A stretch of DNA of 64,000 bases from Tetmemena sp. SeJ-2015 (lineage: Eukaryota; Ciliophora; Spirotrichea; Sporadotrichida; Oxytrichidae): contig JAJKFJ010021517.1 in the NCBI GenBank assembly GCA_027382625.1, positions 124,001-188,000 on the forward strand. Reading direction: 5' to 3'. The notes beneath the pieces were generated by a model, which was not told where the DNA came from, did no database searches, and was given only the letters and a program-made list of their open reading frames with translations. A program made the position numbers and the translations under genes. Shown here piece after piece: positions 23,320-33,920 of this stretch (position 1 is its first letter; each line of letters opens with the position of its first letter).

Positions 23320-25170
23320 ATCACAAGTTGGTAAAGGCTCAATCCGTTCAACACTATTTTGTTCTGAGGAGAATGGATTCTCATATTGCTATAAGTTCCT
23401 AATGATAATATATTAATATAACCTCAATTAATTCAAAATAGATTTACTATGTAAATTTAATAGAAATTAATTTAAAGGGGACTGTTGAGAGATCCCTAAT
23501 TTAAATTTTAAAAAAAATTATAATCTCTGATGGTGCTAGAAATCTAGGAATATTATATTCAAAAACTGAGTTATTTGTGGCATATATTAGCTTGAAGTAG
23601 GCATTTGAAGGAATTTCATCAGAGTGTGGTCAATCTCCTTACAAAGAGATGCAATGAAAATGATTTATTGAGGGAAAATCGTATTAATTTTTATTATAGA
23701 TAGGGCCAAATTAAGTAATAAACTTTATTATTAAAGAGAATTTGCACCATTTAAATTATTCTATTGTTATAATTTGTTTTTAGAAATGTCAAACGATTAA
23801 AGCCTTTCACTCTCCGCAATCCTCAGTCTTTAGATAATTTTCTCAAATACATTCCATCTTCAAGGTAATTTTCTTCTAGATATCTTCAAAAACAAACCCC
23901 TATTTTCATAAAAATGTCATTAAGCATGTTTTAAAAGATAATGGAAAATATAAAGGAGAAACATATATAGCCAATATATAAACTTTACTTTTTCCTTAAG
24001 ATATTTAAAGAGATTACTTACTTTCTATTTTTAGGGTTTTGATCTTTGAAAAATTAGAGTATCTGTTCCATTACTATACAATTTATTGCACAAAAATAAT
24101 TCTAAGAATACCTCCTACGCAATATTCTTGTCCATTTTAAATTTGCTGTTTGTACTGTAAATACTGTGTCTCTATTTGTAATTAAGTATTGATTATTATT
24201 TCTTTGCATTATTTTCTATTAAATTCTGCAGTATAGCAGTTAAACAACCTCCAAATAGAAGTGTCTTTAACCAATTTAAACTTTCACAAACTTCCAACCC
24301 TTTCTTATTTATTTCCAATCATTAATTTTATTTAAATTTCGACAATAATATCAAAATGGCATTTAAAAATCTCCAACTTGCTTTTTTAAATATAAAGTAA
24401 AGTAAAATTTGAGGAATATAAATTATAATCAATTTCAAAACCAAGTACTGATTCAATAAACCAATTACTATCCTATGTAAGCTTTTTTAAATGAATTAAG
24501 TCGATAAATTATCTAGTTCTCATAAATTGTTTAAACAGTACATGTTAAAATATATAATTTAGTTTCTACATTTACTTAGTAGTCACAATTATTTTTAAAA
24601 ACTTTACCCTCAGATTAACAGAATAGAGAGAATATTTTTAAATAGATAAATATATCAACATTATATTGTTTCTATCTATATATTATAAATAAATGGGTGA
24701 TACTTTCGAAAAACAGATGATTTCCTTGTTTCTTGTAAAATTTTTACATCTCTTAGATTTTACTATTTTGATATCTAAAGTTTTCTATTTAAAGCCTTAC
24801 TCATAGAAGGATAGACTTTATTATGCTTTCAGTTTGATTGTATATGGTCAAAAGATCAATATTTGTAATTCAGCACTACAGTTTAAACTTATTGGATAAG
24901 ATGAAATATATTATTTATTAACTTGATTTTATGAGTGAAAGGTAAAGCATCTCTTTTTTTAAAATTAATTTTACACCAGATTATAGAACATCTAAGTAAA
25001 TATAATTCTTACATCATTTTTTGGGTTTATTTATAAATGAAAACATAAAAATGGATACTTATTTAGGTAAAAATTTAATTAAAAAATTGAGCGAATTATT
25101 TTTTTCCTAACTTAAAATCAAAAGTAAATACATATTAATAAAAAAATCTGAAAAAAGCGAATGATAAAAA
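23320..25170. other. AT-rich spacer between copies D and B
   Basis: Very AT-rich with short open frames only. The plus-strand frame at 23231-23416 overlaps the D N-terminus and is judged antisense. Nothing else seen. Confidence 0.5.
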
Positions 25171-25175
25171 AAAAA

Positions 25176-28100
25176 TCAGAGAATTTAACGGCAGTCAGTA
25201 TAAATTAATCCACAACACCACATTTCATATTCTATTTATATTAAATTTGATGTAATATTGATGCTGTTTGGGGTCTCTTAAACAAACTTTTATAACATAT
25301 TTTTAGCTTTGTTCTGTAAATTGGAAATATCGTTAAAGTTGTAGCAGACTGGGTAGGAGTCGTAATCTTCATAAATTTTAGTTTAAACTTTTTGCCTGAT
25401 TGATAATTGCTGCTTGGCACTGAAAAAATATATTATATGAGAAGGAATGGCTTTCTTAGGTAAGTTTGTTAATGTTATTTTCAATTGCTTTCTTCTAAGA
25501 AACTTTTCGTTAGCCAGTATTATTGGACGTCCTTGGACTTCTCTTTATTCTTTAATCCTTTCCAAAAGCAATGGGATATTCTAAGATCTTAACTATAAAA
25601 ATTATAACTTTCTTGGCTGCTGATCTTGCTTGTGGTTTTTGAGTTGAATGTATTAATTACTTCTTCTATTTTAGAGGAATTTCTTATCTACTGGAAAACT
25701 TAACTTCCTAGATTGTTGACTAATGGTCCTTGGGTTAATGAAAAACGTTCTGAAAGAAAATGTTACAAAAGGTTATTTGGTTAATCGTGGGTTTGTAAGA
25801 ATAAGATGAAAGCCAATTCTTAATTAGAGATGTGATTTTAGGAAAAATGATTAAAATCAGTGATTGTCTAAAAAGAGTTTAAAAACTAATATTGATTGGT
25901 ATTTAATATAATATGGCTATTTTAAAAATTTTAAGTTTAATATTTTAATATTAACCAAAGGGGGGTGTCTTTCCTTTTTTCCCTTTTAAAAAAAAATATT
26001 CACCCCCTACTTTTTTTCTAAGCCGCTTCTCATTGACGAGGAACTTTTTATATTTAAGAAAACTTTTTTAAAAAGTTATTAATTTTTTATTTTTCTTTTC
26101 TTATTTGGGGGAAAGCTCTTTTTTTCTTGAAAATCGGCCTTCATTAAAACTGACACTCATCTTTACTCTTTTTAGACAAAACTTTTTATGCTTCAAATCC
26201 ACAGAATATACAATAAGAAGATACAATTCTAAATTAAAAATTTCTGTTATCTCTTTGAATAAGTTCAATTGTGCGATTCGGGTGAGCTGAAAGCAAATTA
26301 GAAGTGCTGTTAAATTAGATCTTAGGTTACTTGCTCGTTCCTAACTTTCCTTTTATTTTCTTGCACAAATTAAATCAAAAGTTTAAAAAGGGAATAGATT
26401 TTATAACCCAGGTGTGAGATGAGTTTCTTGAGCTCAATTATAGATGTAAATTGTTATAGAAAGATAATTAAATTCCTACTTAAATTAAAATGGCAAATTA
26501 TCAAGACAGTTAAAGTGTGACAAATTTGAAAAATTATTAGACCGTTCGATTCAGCATGAATGCTAAGAACTTTATATCCTTGCAATTTTTTGTGAGAGCG
26601 CTCAGTCAAGAGTTATAAGCGACACAAGATTAAGAGCTTTAGATATTTAAAGATAAGAAATATGAGAGCAGCTGTGAAGTTGATTAAAGAAGAAACTCAT
26701 TTTTAAATTTTGATAAGCTATCGAACAAGTTACAGATCGAGGAGTGTATCTGTGATTTCAACTACCACCATTTTGAAACTCTCCATTTATTATTTTAATC
26801 TATCACCGATTTTAATTTAATTCTCAACTATAATGACTTATAAACTATGTAGCTCATATGTACGAATACATTCCAAAGAGTTGCCATAATTACGAACCAG
26901 CCTATGTTGTACTAGAGTATTGGGTCATCTGAGGGTAGGAATTCAGTGAATAAAAGCTAGGTGTAACTCAGGATACATATGTACATTTCATTTATTAGCT
27001 CAAGTCTCTAAGCAGCCACTTCTTTCAGATTTATATCTATTTTAAAGAGGGTTATACTTTATGAGGTAGAAAAGCACTAAGAAATTAGAGAAAACTTGGA
27101 ATAGTATAGGTCAAATACGAATAGTTGATTGCAGGTTATAAAATGCACAAATACAACGACGAAAAAGAGCAAGAATCTTAAATACAAGTCGAAATCCTTT
27201 CCAAACTATGTTTTTTGAAAAAGTTTGCTTTCAGATAAGTGTGAGTATATTTAACTGCATAAGGAAGGAATTAGTTTTTTGCGATTTAGGGTTGATTTAA
27301 TTGCATAGCGACTTTAGGATTATTAATACGCTTATCCTATTGGCTGAAATGTGCGCATTATATAGTAATGTCTCCCCTTTATCGAATGGAATCATTTTTA
27401 GGGAATCAGATTTCAAGGCTCTGAATTTAAGTAATTGGGAATGCATCTCTTAGTATTGTTGCGATGTTGAGAGTTGTGTTCTTTTGGGTGCCATTAAGTT
27501 TTCAATTAAACTATTTTACTGAATTAATTAAACTCTGGCTTGTAATTAACTACAGTTGTATTTGTAAATTTTATAACCTGCAATCAACTATTCGTATTTG
27601 ACCTATATTTAGAGAGAAGAAAAATCTCTGAAACAGACTATGGTGATGGAGAGAATCAACCTCCTTAGTAGGAAGATGATATTATAAGTGATGCTCATGA
27701 AATTACGCTGTAAGTCTATGTTTTCATAAAGTGAGTCATACTTTTTGTCATAATACTCTTTTCCGATATGCTTCTTGTCTTTTAGCAGCTTAAGTACTAT
27801 GAAGATTGGAAGTCCTACTACAACTTTAAATTAGTGATTTGATTAACTAATAGCATGGTGAGGCATAGAATATATGACATCTTGGCACTTTCACTTTCGA
27901 TATCTCCCTATCCATATTGTTTATATTTCTCAAACTTACGATTAACAGGTTGATGAGCAAAGTTATCCCGAATTAAATTTCTCATTTGAAATTATAAATT
28001 TAAATTCTTAGTAGCTTTCGATGAAGTATCTCAAAAGCAGATTATAGAAAATGAGAGCTCTCACTTTAGTGAACATCTTATAATCTAATTTTTTAATTAT

Positions 28101-31100
28101 GGCTAAAAACGATTACATTATCGCGAACTACTTTTGTTTAAAAAATGATTTAAAAAAAAACAGAGAAGGAGGTAACAGATGAGTAATAGAGTAATTTAAT
28201 TAATAATTTCATTAAATAAAATAATGAAAATGAAATCACACTCTGAAAGTCCTAGAAGCATTTTTAATCTACCTTAGAGTAATAGCAATTTGCAAAAAGT
28301 AAGTTCATTTAAGTAAACCTTTTTTCTCATAAACTTATTCTGAGGATTTTAAATAAGTTTAACGCATTTTTAATCCCAAATTCATTTTGTTTCTAGGCTA
28401 TTGTTTCCTTAAGTATGAATAATTAGACTTAAATGGAACTCTTGCACGCTAAATATGATATCATTCCTAATAAAGATGGCTTTTAAGAACTCGTCCAGCA
28501 TGGACAAAGAGACTTATAGATGGCATAGACAGAGGTATGACTTTAATTATTCTCATTGTATATAATTTGCTCATAGAGAATATATTATCAGAATGAAAAA
28601 AAAACAGAGCATTCTTTAAGCTTGAGATAGTACGAATCTAAGTCAAACACGATAAAATTAAATTGGAAATAAAACTCAATTAAAGAAATTTCTTTACAGG
28701 TGTGCAAAGCTGTATATTCAATATATTTTTAATAAATGTCATTCGCGATAATGAAATCGTATTTGAGCCATAATAGAATCTTCCTCATTCTAAAAGTTAA
28801 GGTAATTAAGTGAATCATTACCTCTTAATTTGAGTTAGTCTAAACAAAACAAGTGCGAAATAAAGAGCATAAACTGCGAATATAAGAACTCCCATTATGA
28901 AAATGCTTCCCAGATTAGAAATCATGTAGCGAGATGAATAGCTTGTCCAAGTATAGGATAAGAGGGAAGCATAAGTGAATTTTTTGAAAGATATCATTTT
29001 CTTCAAAGTTTTCGCTTAAAGCAAAGTCATCTTCGAACTTAAAAGTAAAGAGAGTGTATGTTTATATAAAGTAGATGAAATGATATCATCGGAAGGCAAC
29101 AAGTTGAAGTTGGCTATTTGGGATATTTATGAAAATAGTAGTTTAGCATTAGCAGGAAAGTTAACATTTAGCAAGGGGAAATGCAGGATAACTTGCTGTG
29201 CGTTGAGCATCCCCCACAGATACTACAAGCTTGAAGACCTAAATATTGTCAGGCTAATTATATCTTACATCACAAGATATATGTTAAATATAATCAAGAA
29301 TATTATAAATTTATTAGAAGTAAAATATTATACATCAATAAATCTTCCTAGTCGCATAAAATTTAAAATTCGTAAAGACAATTGATACATGTGTGATTTA
29401 AGTAAAAATATGAAACATCATTTAAATAGATTAAAAGAATGACAACCCATACTCAAAAATGAGTCATTAAGAGACTTGCCTTCAACTAAAATTCTTGAAA
29501 TGAAAGACACGAGATTTTTTATTGTAAAATTTTAAGATACATTTTTAAATTGCAGGAATTATGATTACGATTACAAATGCAGTCTTAAAAAAAAGCTTTC
29601 AGTAAATGCTAATTCAGTGATATATATTTATATAGCATATATTTTGATAAATGGCCTAAAAACACTATTAAAAACAAATGTTTTCTGAAATTAAGAATAA
29701 TTTTCAAGACAAATAAATGAAATTTTTAGTTGTTTCTACTATTAAGTTATTTTTATTTAAATTAAATTGGTGTTATCTTTTTATTTAGTTTGTTGGTATT
29801 TAAATATAGATTTAGCGCAAAGCTACCAACAGAAACCATAGCAATAGAATTTTAAACACTGCCTTGATTGCTTGTCAGAAAAGATGTCATTTCTACAAGT
29901 GTAATTACATATGTAAACTTACAGTCTTTATTGAGTTGTTTAGGAATGAACTTGGAAATTATTAATCCCCCTTAAATATTCATTTAGCTGGGCTCTCCCA
30001 CAAAATAAGAGTTATCCGAAAACTACACTCTCAAATAATCATAGCCCTATAAATTGTTAGTCCATATTTATTACAGAGTACCTGCTTAGAACAAAAAATA
30101 TATGATCTAAAAATAATCAATTTTGAATTATAAGAAATAAATAATTAATTTTTCTGAGGAATATTAAATTAGAAAGTTAAATTCAGGACGCACACGACCG
30201 GCACTAGGCATCGGTCGCCCTTTCCCTGGTGAGTGAGTGCTTAAAAGAGGCAAGGGATAATGGCAGTTGAAGCCCTGGGGAAGGTGGTCGCAGCAGCTCA
30301 CTGGAGAGATAATCAAAGGTGAGTTGTTCCCACTCACCCTCCTAATCCATTTTTGTGTGGAGGGATGATATCTATGGGCAAACACTAAGTCATGCAGTTG
30401 GACAGCGAAGCAAGACGCTAAGTTGCGGCGACTTGCTCTCGGTCAGATGCTACCTGATTTTTTCTCCTTTTAGTTTTTTTTCTGGACAGTACGCAGAAGC
30501 CGGGGGCTTCTACTCAGAGTGTGAGGTTGTGGGGGGGGTGCCACGTGTTTAATATCCCTAATCTTATATATGCCGGTGGCTCTTTAATTCCCTTAATTAT
30601 TATTTTTGTGAGGAGTAAATTTCCATCTCTTAAGTCACTGTTCATTTTTTTAATAAAAACCTGCTAATAGAAATATTAAAAAAAAATTTCAAATAGGGAA
30701 TTTCATAATTAAATTGGAGATTCGGAAAAATTAATTATTTTTATAATTAATTTTTAAATTATTTTATGATAGGATTTATTTTTCTTTTAATAAAGAAATC
30801 ATAAGAGGATCTCTGAACAACAACTGAATATACATATGCATGCCCTTGAAACTTAAGACAGACCATTCAAACTGTGAGCCACTTGAGCCTTGGTTGCTCT
30901 CAATGATAATCATTAAAACTCTTTATCCTAAAATCTAACCTATTGCCTAATTCACTCCTGCATGGAGAGGTTCCATACTTTGGTCAAATTGAATTTAAGA
31001 ACTTAGAATAAAAACAATAATGAAGTTTAAATCTGTTTATAAATTTTAAGATCCGGTTTAATTGAATAACTCAAAGCATTTTCAAAGAGATACTAGTAAA

Positions 31101-33920
31101 AGTAGATTTGAGAAAGGGATAAATTTGTTTGAGAATAAATTTATCTACTCGACTATTAAAAAATTTCCACCTGCCCTTCTTACATATGAGATATTATACC
31201 ATATTGACTTGTCTTTCTTTGAATGGATCAACCAGAACTCTCTATCTTTTGGTACCACTGACTTGGAAGCACATAGCAGACAGCTGAAAATGAAATAAGT
31301 TTTGTCACTTACTATTTATTGCAATGAATCCCTGCCAAACCTTACCTCATTGAAGCCGAGAGCTGAATGTCTCTCATGGGGGCATAGATGCCATGCCTCT
31401 GGGTTTTTTAGACTGATAATAGTAGTGTCATTTTCTGCATCCAGTTTACGATTCGGGGATGTCCCATATTAATGGTCAAAGGGAGAAGAGGTCCATGTCT
31501 TGTTCTCATTCTGATGTCGAACCTAAATTAGATCAATGTGCTTCGATTGCTGCTGCGATTACTTTTAATCATTTTTTCCCACATTTATCCTAAACTTGCA
31601 ATTCATCCCTTATAATTTTTTAATTTATATTTTTGCAAAATTGAATAGTGACCAACCCACTTGAGGATATTGATAATATTTTTGGAATCGGTGCCTCCTA
31701 ACAGTAATCTGTTTATTGGAATCTTTAACTGGCCTTCCTTGATTATTCTCTTCGCTTTGATTTTGAAAGAGAGTTTTATACTCTGTAAAAAATTATAAAT
31801 GAAAATTTTTTTTTGAGAAGACGAGTTTCTTTTTTAAATTGGGAAATATAATTAGAATTTAAGGGAAGAAGCGGCCAAATTTTAATTTTTTCAAATAAAT
31901 TAAATTGATTAGATGGAATATTTTAATTGGGATTCGGTAGGAGAAATTATAAAGCCTTGAGAGCTTTTTTTAAACTCTTATTTAATGAAGGGGGGAATTT
32001 TTTTTTAACAGGGGTCTCTTTATTACACCCTTGAATGGATGAAGTTTTTCAAACTTCAAGGTTTAGTCTTTTCCTAAGTGAAATATGGAGCAGTAAAACC
32101 ACAAAAATGAAAAGTAATAAAATAAATAGTTAATATTCAGGTTTGATATTTTAGTATACTGAAAGACGATATATATCTTCTAAGATTAATATTTTAATAT
32201 CTTATCATTTAATATACCTTAATGAGAAAATAAGAGCTTGAAATCTCTTCAGCCTCTCACTAACTGTGGCCGTCTTTTAGCACAAATTCTAAACAATTTC
32301 TATAGGATATATAAAAGGAATACAAAGGAAAGCTTTCTTTGGGAAATCTGTAGATTTACGATTGCTTATAGAGACTCCCTAGTAACTGTCACTGAACACT
32401 TTAGTGATAGATGCTACTGATTTGCAGGGAATCTTGGAATTATTCTTGCACATTATATGGCAGGCCCTCGTCTTCTTGAATTAAACTGAAATAATGTTTT
32501 TTTACTGTGCTGCGTAATGTGATTGCATAAGTAAGGAGGCCATCTTTGAAGACAAAGTTTAAGAGAAGGACAGATAGGTAATTTTCACCAATTTTATAGT
32601 AATTAATCAAGTGCGATCTCAAAAGATAAATATAGGATTAATAGTATTTCTTTATATGTTTTTATCTAAAATAAATGGCAATTATTAGACCTTTCTCTTT
32701 AGGCGTGGAAGCAGGAATATTAAGCAGTACTCCCAAACTTCAAACAATAAATTTTAGAGCAAAGAAGGGTTATATAGAGAAATCCATGCTTTTAAAAGAT
32801 AAGCGAGTTATTTTTATTCAATATTCAAACTGGGTTTCTATCAATTACAATTTAATAAACAAACCCCTTAAAAAGGGCTTAAAAACCACTTATTTTATAT
32901 AAAAAAAATTTCAGAAAAGCATTGAAATAAAATCACTTTTAGGATCAAATAACTACCCAAAATTAAAAAATTCCTATTTTGGCTTTAGTTTTTCGTTTTT
33001 TTTAAATTTGGGGGTTTTTTTAGTGTTCTAAAAATTAATATATAAAACTCTAAACCGGGACAGGTGTGTTTTAAGATTATGATGGAGTGGTAGAAGAAGG
33101 CGTTGAGATACTAACTGGAGTAGTTGTTGTTGTTGTGGTAGTCGTCGTGGTTGTGGTCGTGGTTGAAGTAGTTGTGGTGGTAGTGGTAGTGGTAGTAGTG
33201 GTAGTGGTAGTAGTTTTGGGAAGTAAGCAGAAATTTTTGGGGGGGGCAAAAATAAAAATGAAAATTTTTATTTTAAAACCAATCTAGAATTTCAAATTTT
33301 TTAAAAAAACGTAAACTTTTCATAAATACTTCTTTTTTTTAACACGAAATATTGATACTTTAAGAGTGGTTGAGAGCCCTAAAGCTACAGATTATAGAGA
33401 GAGGCTGTAATAGAAGGTCCCCGACGTGCAAAAATTAATCATTGAGATGTACTAATTAGCAGGATCACAAATATTTTATATCATTAAATGATACTCATAT
33501 TTTGTTTATAGCAAATTGTAGAGCTTAAAATATTTTTAAAAGCTGTAAGTGGATACGCACGTCAGATCGCTTGAATAGCACCTCTAGCCAGAATAAATTA
33601 AAAATACAGAGGTAAATAATTTTCAGAAGAGTCGTAGAAGTAGAAGTTGTCCCAAAAAGAAAAGTACTGCACTGTAGAGCATTGAGTATTACAGTAGTTT
33701 AAATCCCCCCAATCTGACTTATAGATAGACACTCCTGAAGGAGGACAGTTAATATTTAAAAAGGAGTGAATTTATTTTTTAGTTTGGAACTGCTAATCGT
33801 CTCTTTACTTGCGCTTAGGATTAAGAAAACGAATCTTAGAGCTGCTCCTTCTAATCATTAGATTCCCAGTAAGGTAACTCCTAGTTGAGAGAACTCGTGC
33901 CCCTTTATTTTTCTCTCACG
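25176..33920 (-). CDS. Cadg-family surface protein, copy B, insert-rich
   Basis: Same order as copies A and C: NQELPYWES and Cys module LAVPNC...FWDNFYFYDSS (33890-33620), CDPANQYISM (33460), short Thr tract (33215-33090), poorly readable Cadg region (32050-31700), juxtamembrane block (TIQFDQSMEPL, 31650/30985), LQGYDYLRVQFSDNSYFVGE (30060-30000), membrane region 29200-26880, tail AKQQLSIRQKV to TGA 25176. It is long because of large inserts: 652-bp IES at 30994-31645, an expanded insert at about 30090-30795, and a 390-bp element at 26441-26830. Several stretches (25.95-26.15, 31.80-32.04, 32.88-33.05, 33.22-33.33 kb) look homopolymer-smeared relative to copies A and C, so I cannot say whether B is functional. 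Confidence 0.6.
26441..26830 (-). mobile_element. TA-flanked inverted-repeat element in copy B membrane region
   Basis: Ends TAGATGTAAATTG and (reverse) TAGTTGAGAATTAAAT, each next to TA (26439-26440, 26831-26832). Related over most of its length to elements at 52982-53394 and 57333-57741, in opposite orientation. Excision with one TA left gives VYKS then LIELKKLI, in register with KSSIELKKLI of copy C. It therefore behaves as a transposon-derived IES. Confidence 0.8.
30090..30795 (-). other. Expanded insert in copy B holding a GC-rich island
   Basis: In copy C the same inter-block gap (PLLIS to TSTPYIELTNLQ) is about 40 bp; in copy A it is about 700 bp and in B about 700 bp. Within the B insert, 30170-30550 is strongly GC-rich, flanked by imperfect inverted GGATATTAAA-like motifs (near 30162 and 30550). 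No protein or RNA family recognised inside. Exact pointers were not resolved. Confidence 0.6.
30994..31645 (-). other. 652-bp IES in copy B, pointer TTCAATTT
   Basis: Plus-strand AAATTGAA at 30986-30993 and 31638-31645. Excision gives LVTIQFDQSMEPL, identical to the uninterrupted LVTIQFDQSMEPL in copy C (about 49080) and close to LVTISFDQSMEPL in copy A (about 41440). The insert is moderately GC-rich in its centre and contains a 165-codon frame on the opposite strand. Confidence 0.9.
31020..31514 (+). CDS. Reading frame nested inside the 652-bp IES
   Basis: ATG 31020 (MKFKSVYKFQDPV) to TGA 31512-31514, 164 residues, with four TAA codons read as Gln. It lies antisense to the host gene and wholly inside its IES, so it would exist only in the germline genome. 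A middle block (IYCNESLPNLTSLK) is faintly reminiscent of leucine-rich repeats, but I do not claim the family. Length and amino-acid make-up are more protein-like than random AT-rich DNA. Alternative: chance open frame in a relatively GC-rich insert. Confidence 0.45.
33090..33215 (-). repeat. Polythreonine-coding tract, copy B
   Basis: Trinucleotide repeat read as Thr on the minus strand, about 35-40 residues, much shorter than in D. Lies at the same position in the protein. Confidence 0.85.
33751..33784 (-). other. IES in copy B at VPN/C, pointer AACT, 34 bp
   Basis: Plus-strand AGTT at 33747-33750 and 33781-33784. Excision gives RLAVPNCPPSGVSIY in frame. Same position as inserts in copies A and C. 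Confidence 0.88.

Noticed and set aside
23231..23416. Plus-strand frame with basic, Gln-rich composition
   Set aside because: The minus strand over the same bases continues the N-terminus of copy D and aligns with the other copies; the plus frame is judged antisense.
30170..30550. GC-rich island as a tRNA, snRNA or telomerase RNA gene
   Set aside because: I could find no cloverleaf boxes, Sm site, or CAAAACCCC-type template. Left as unknown.
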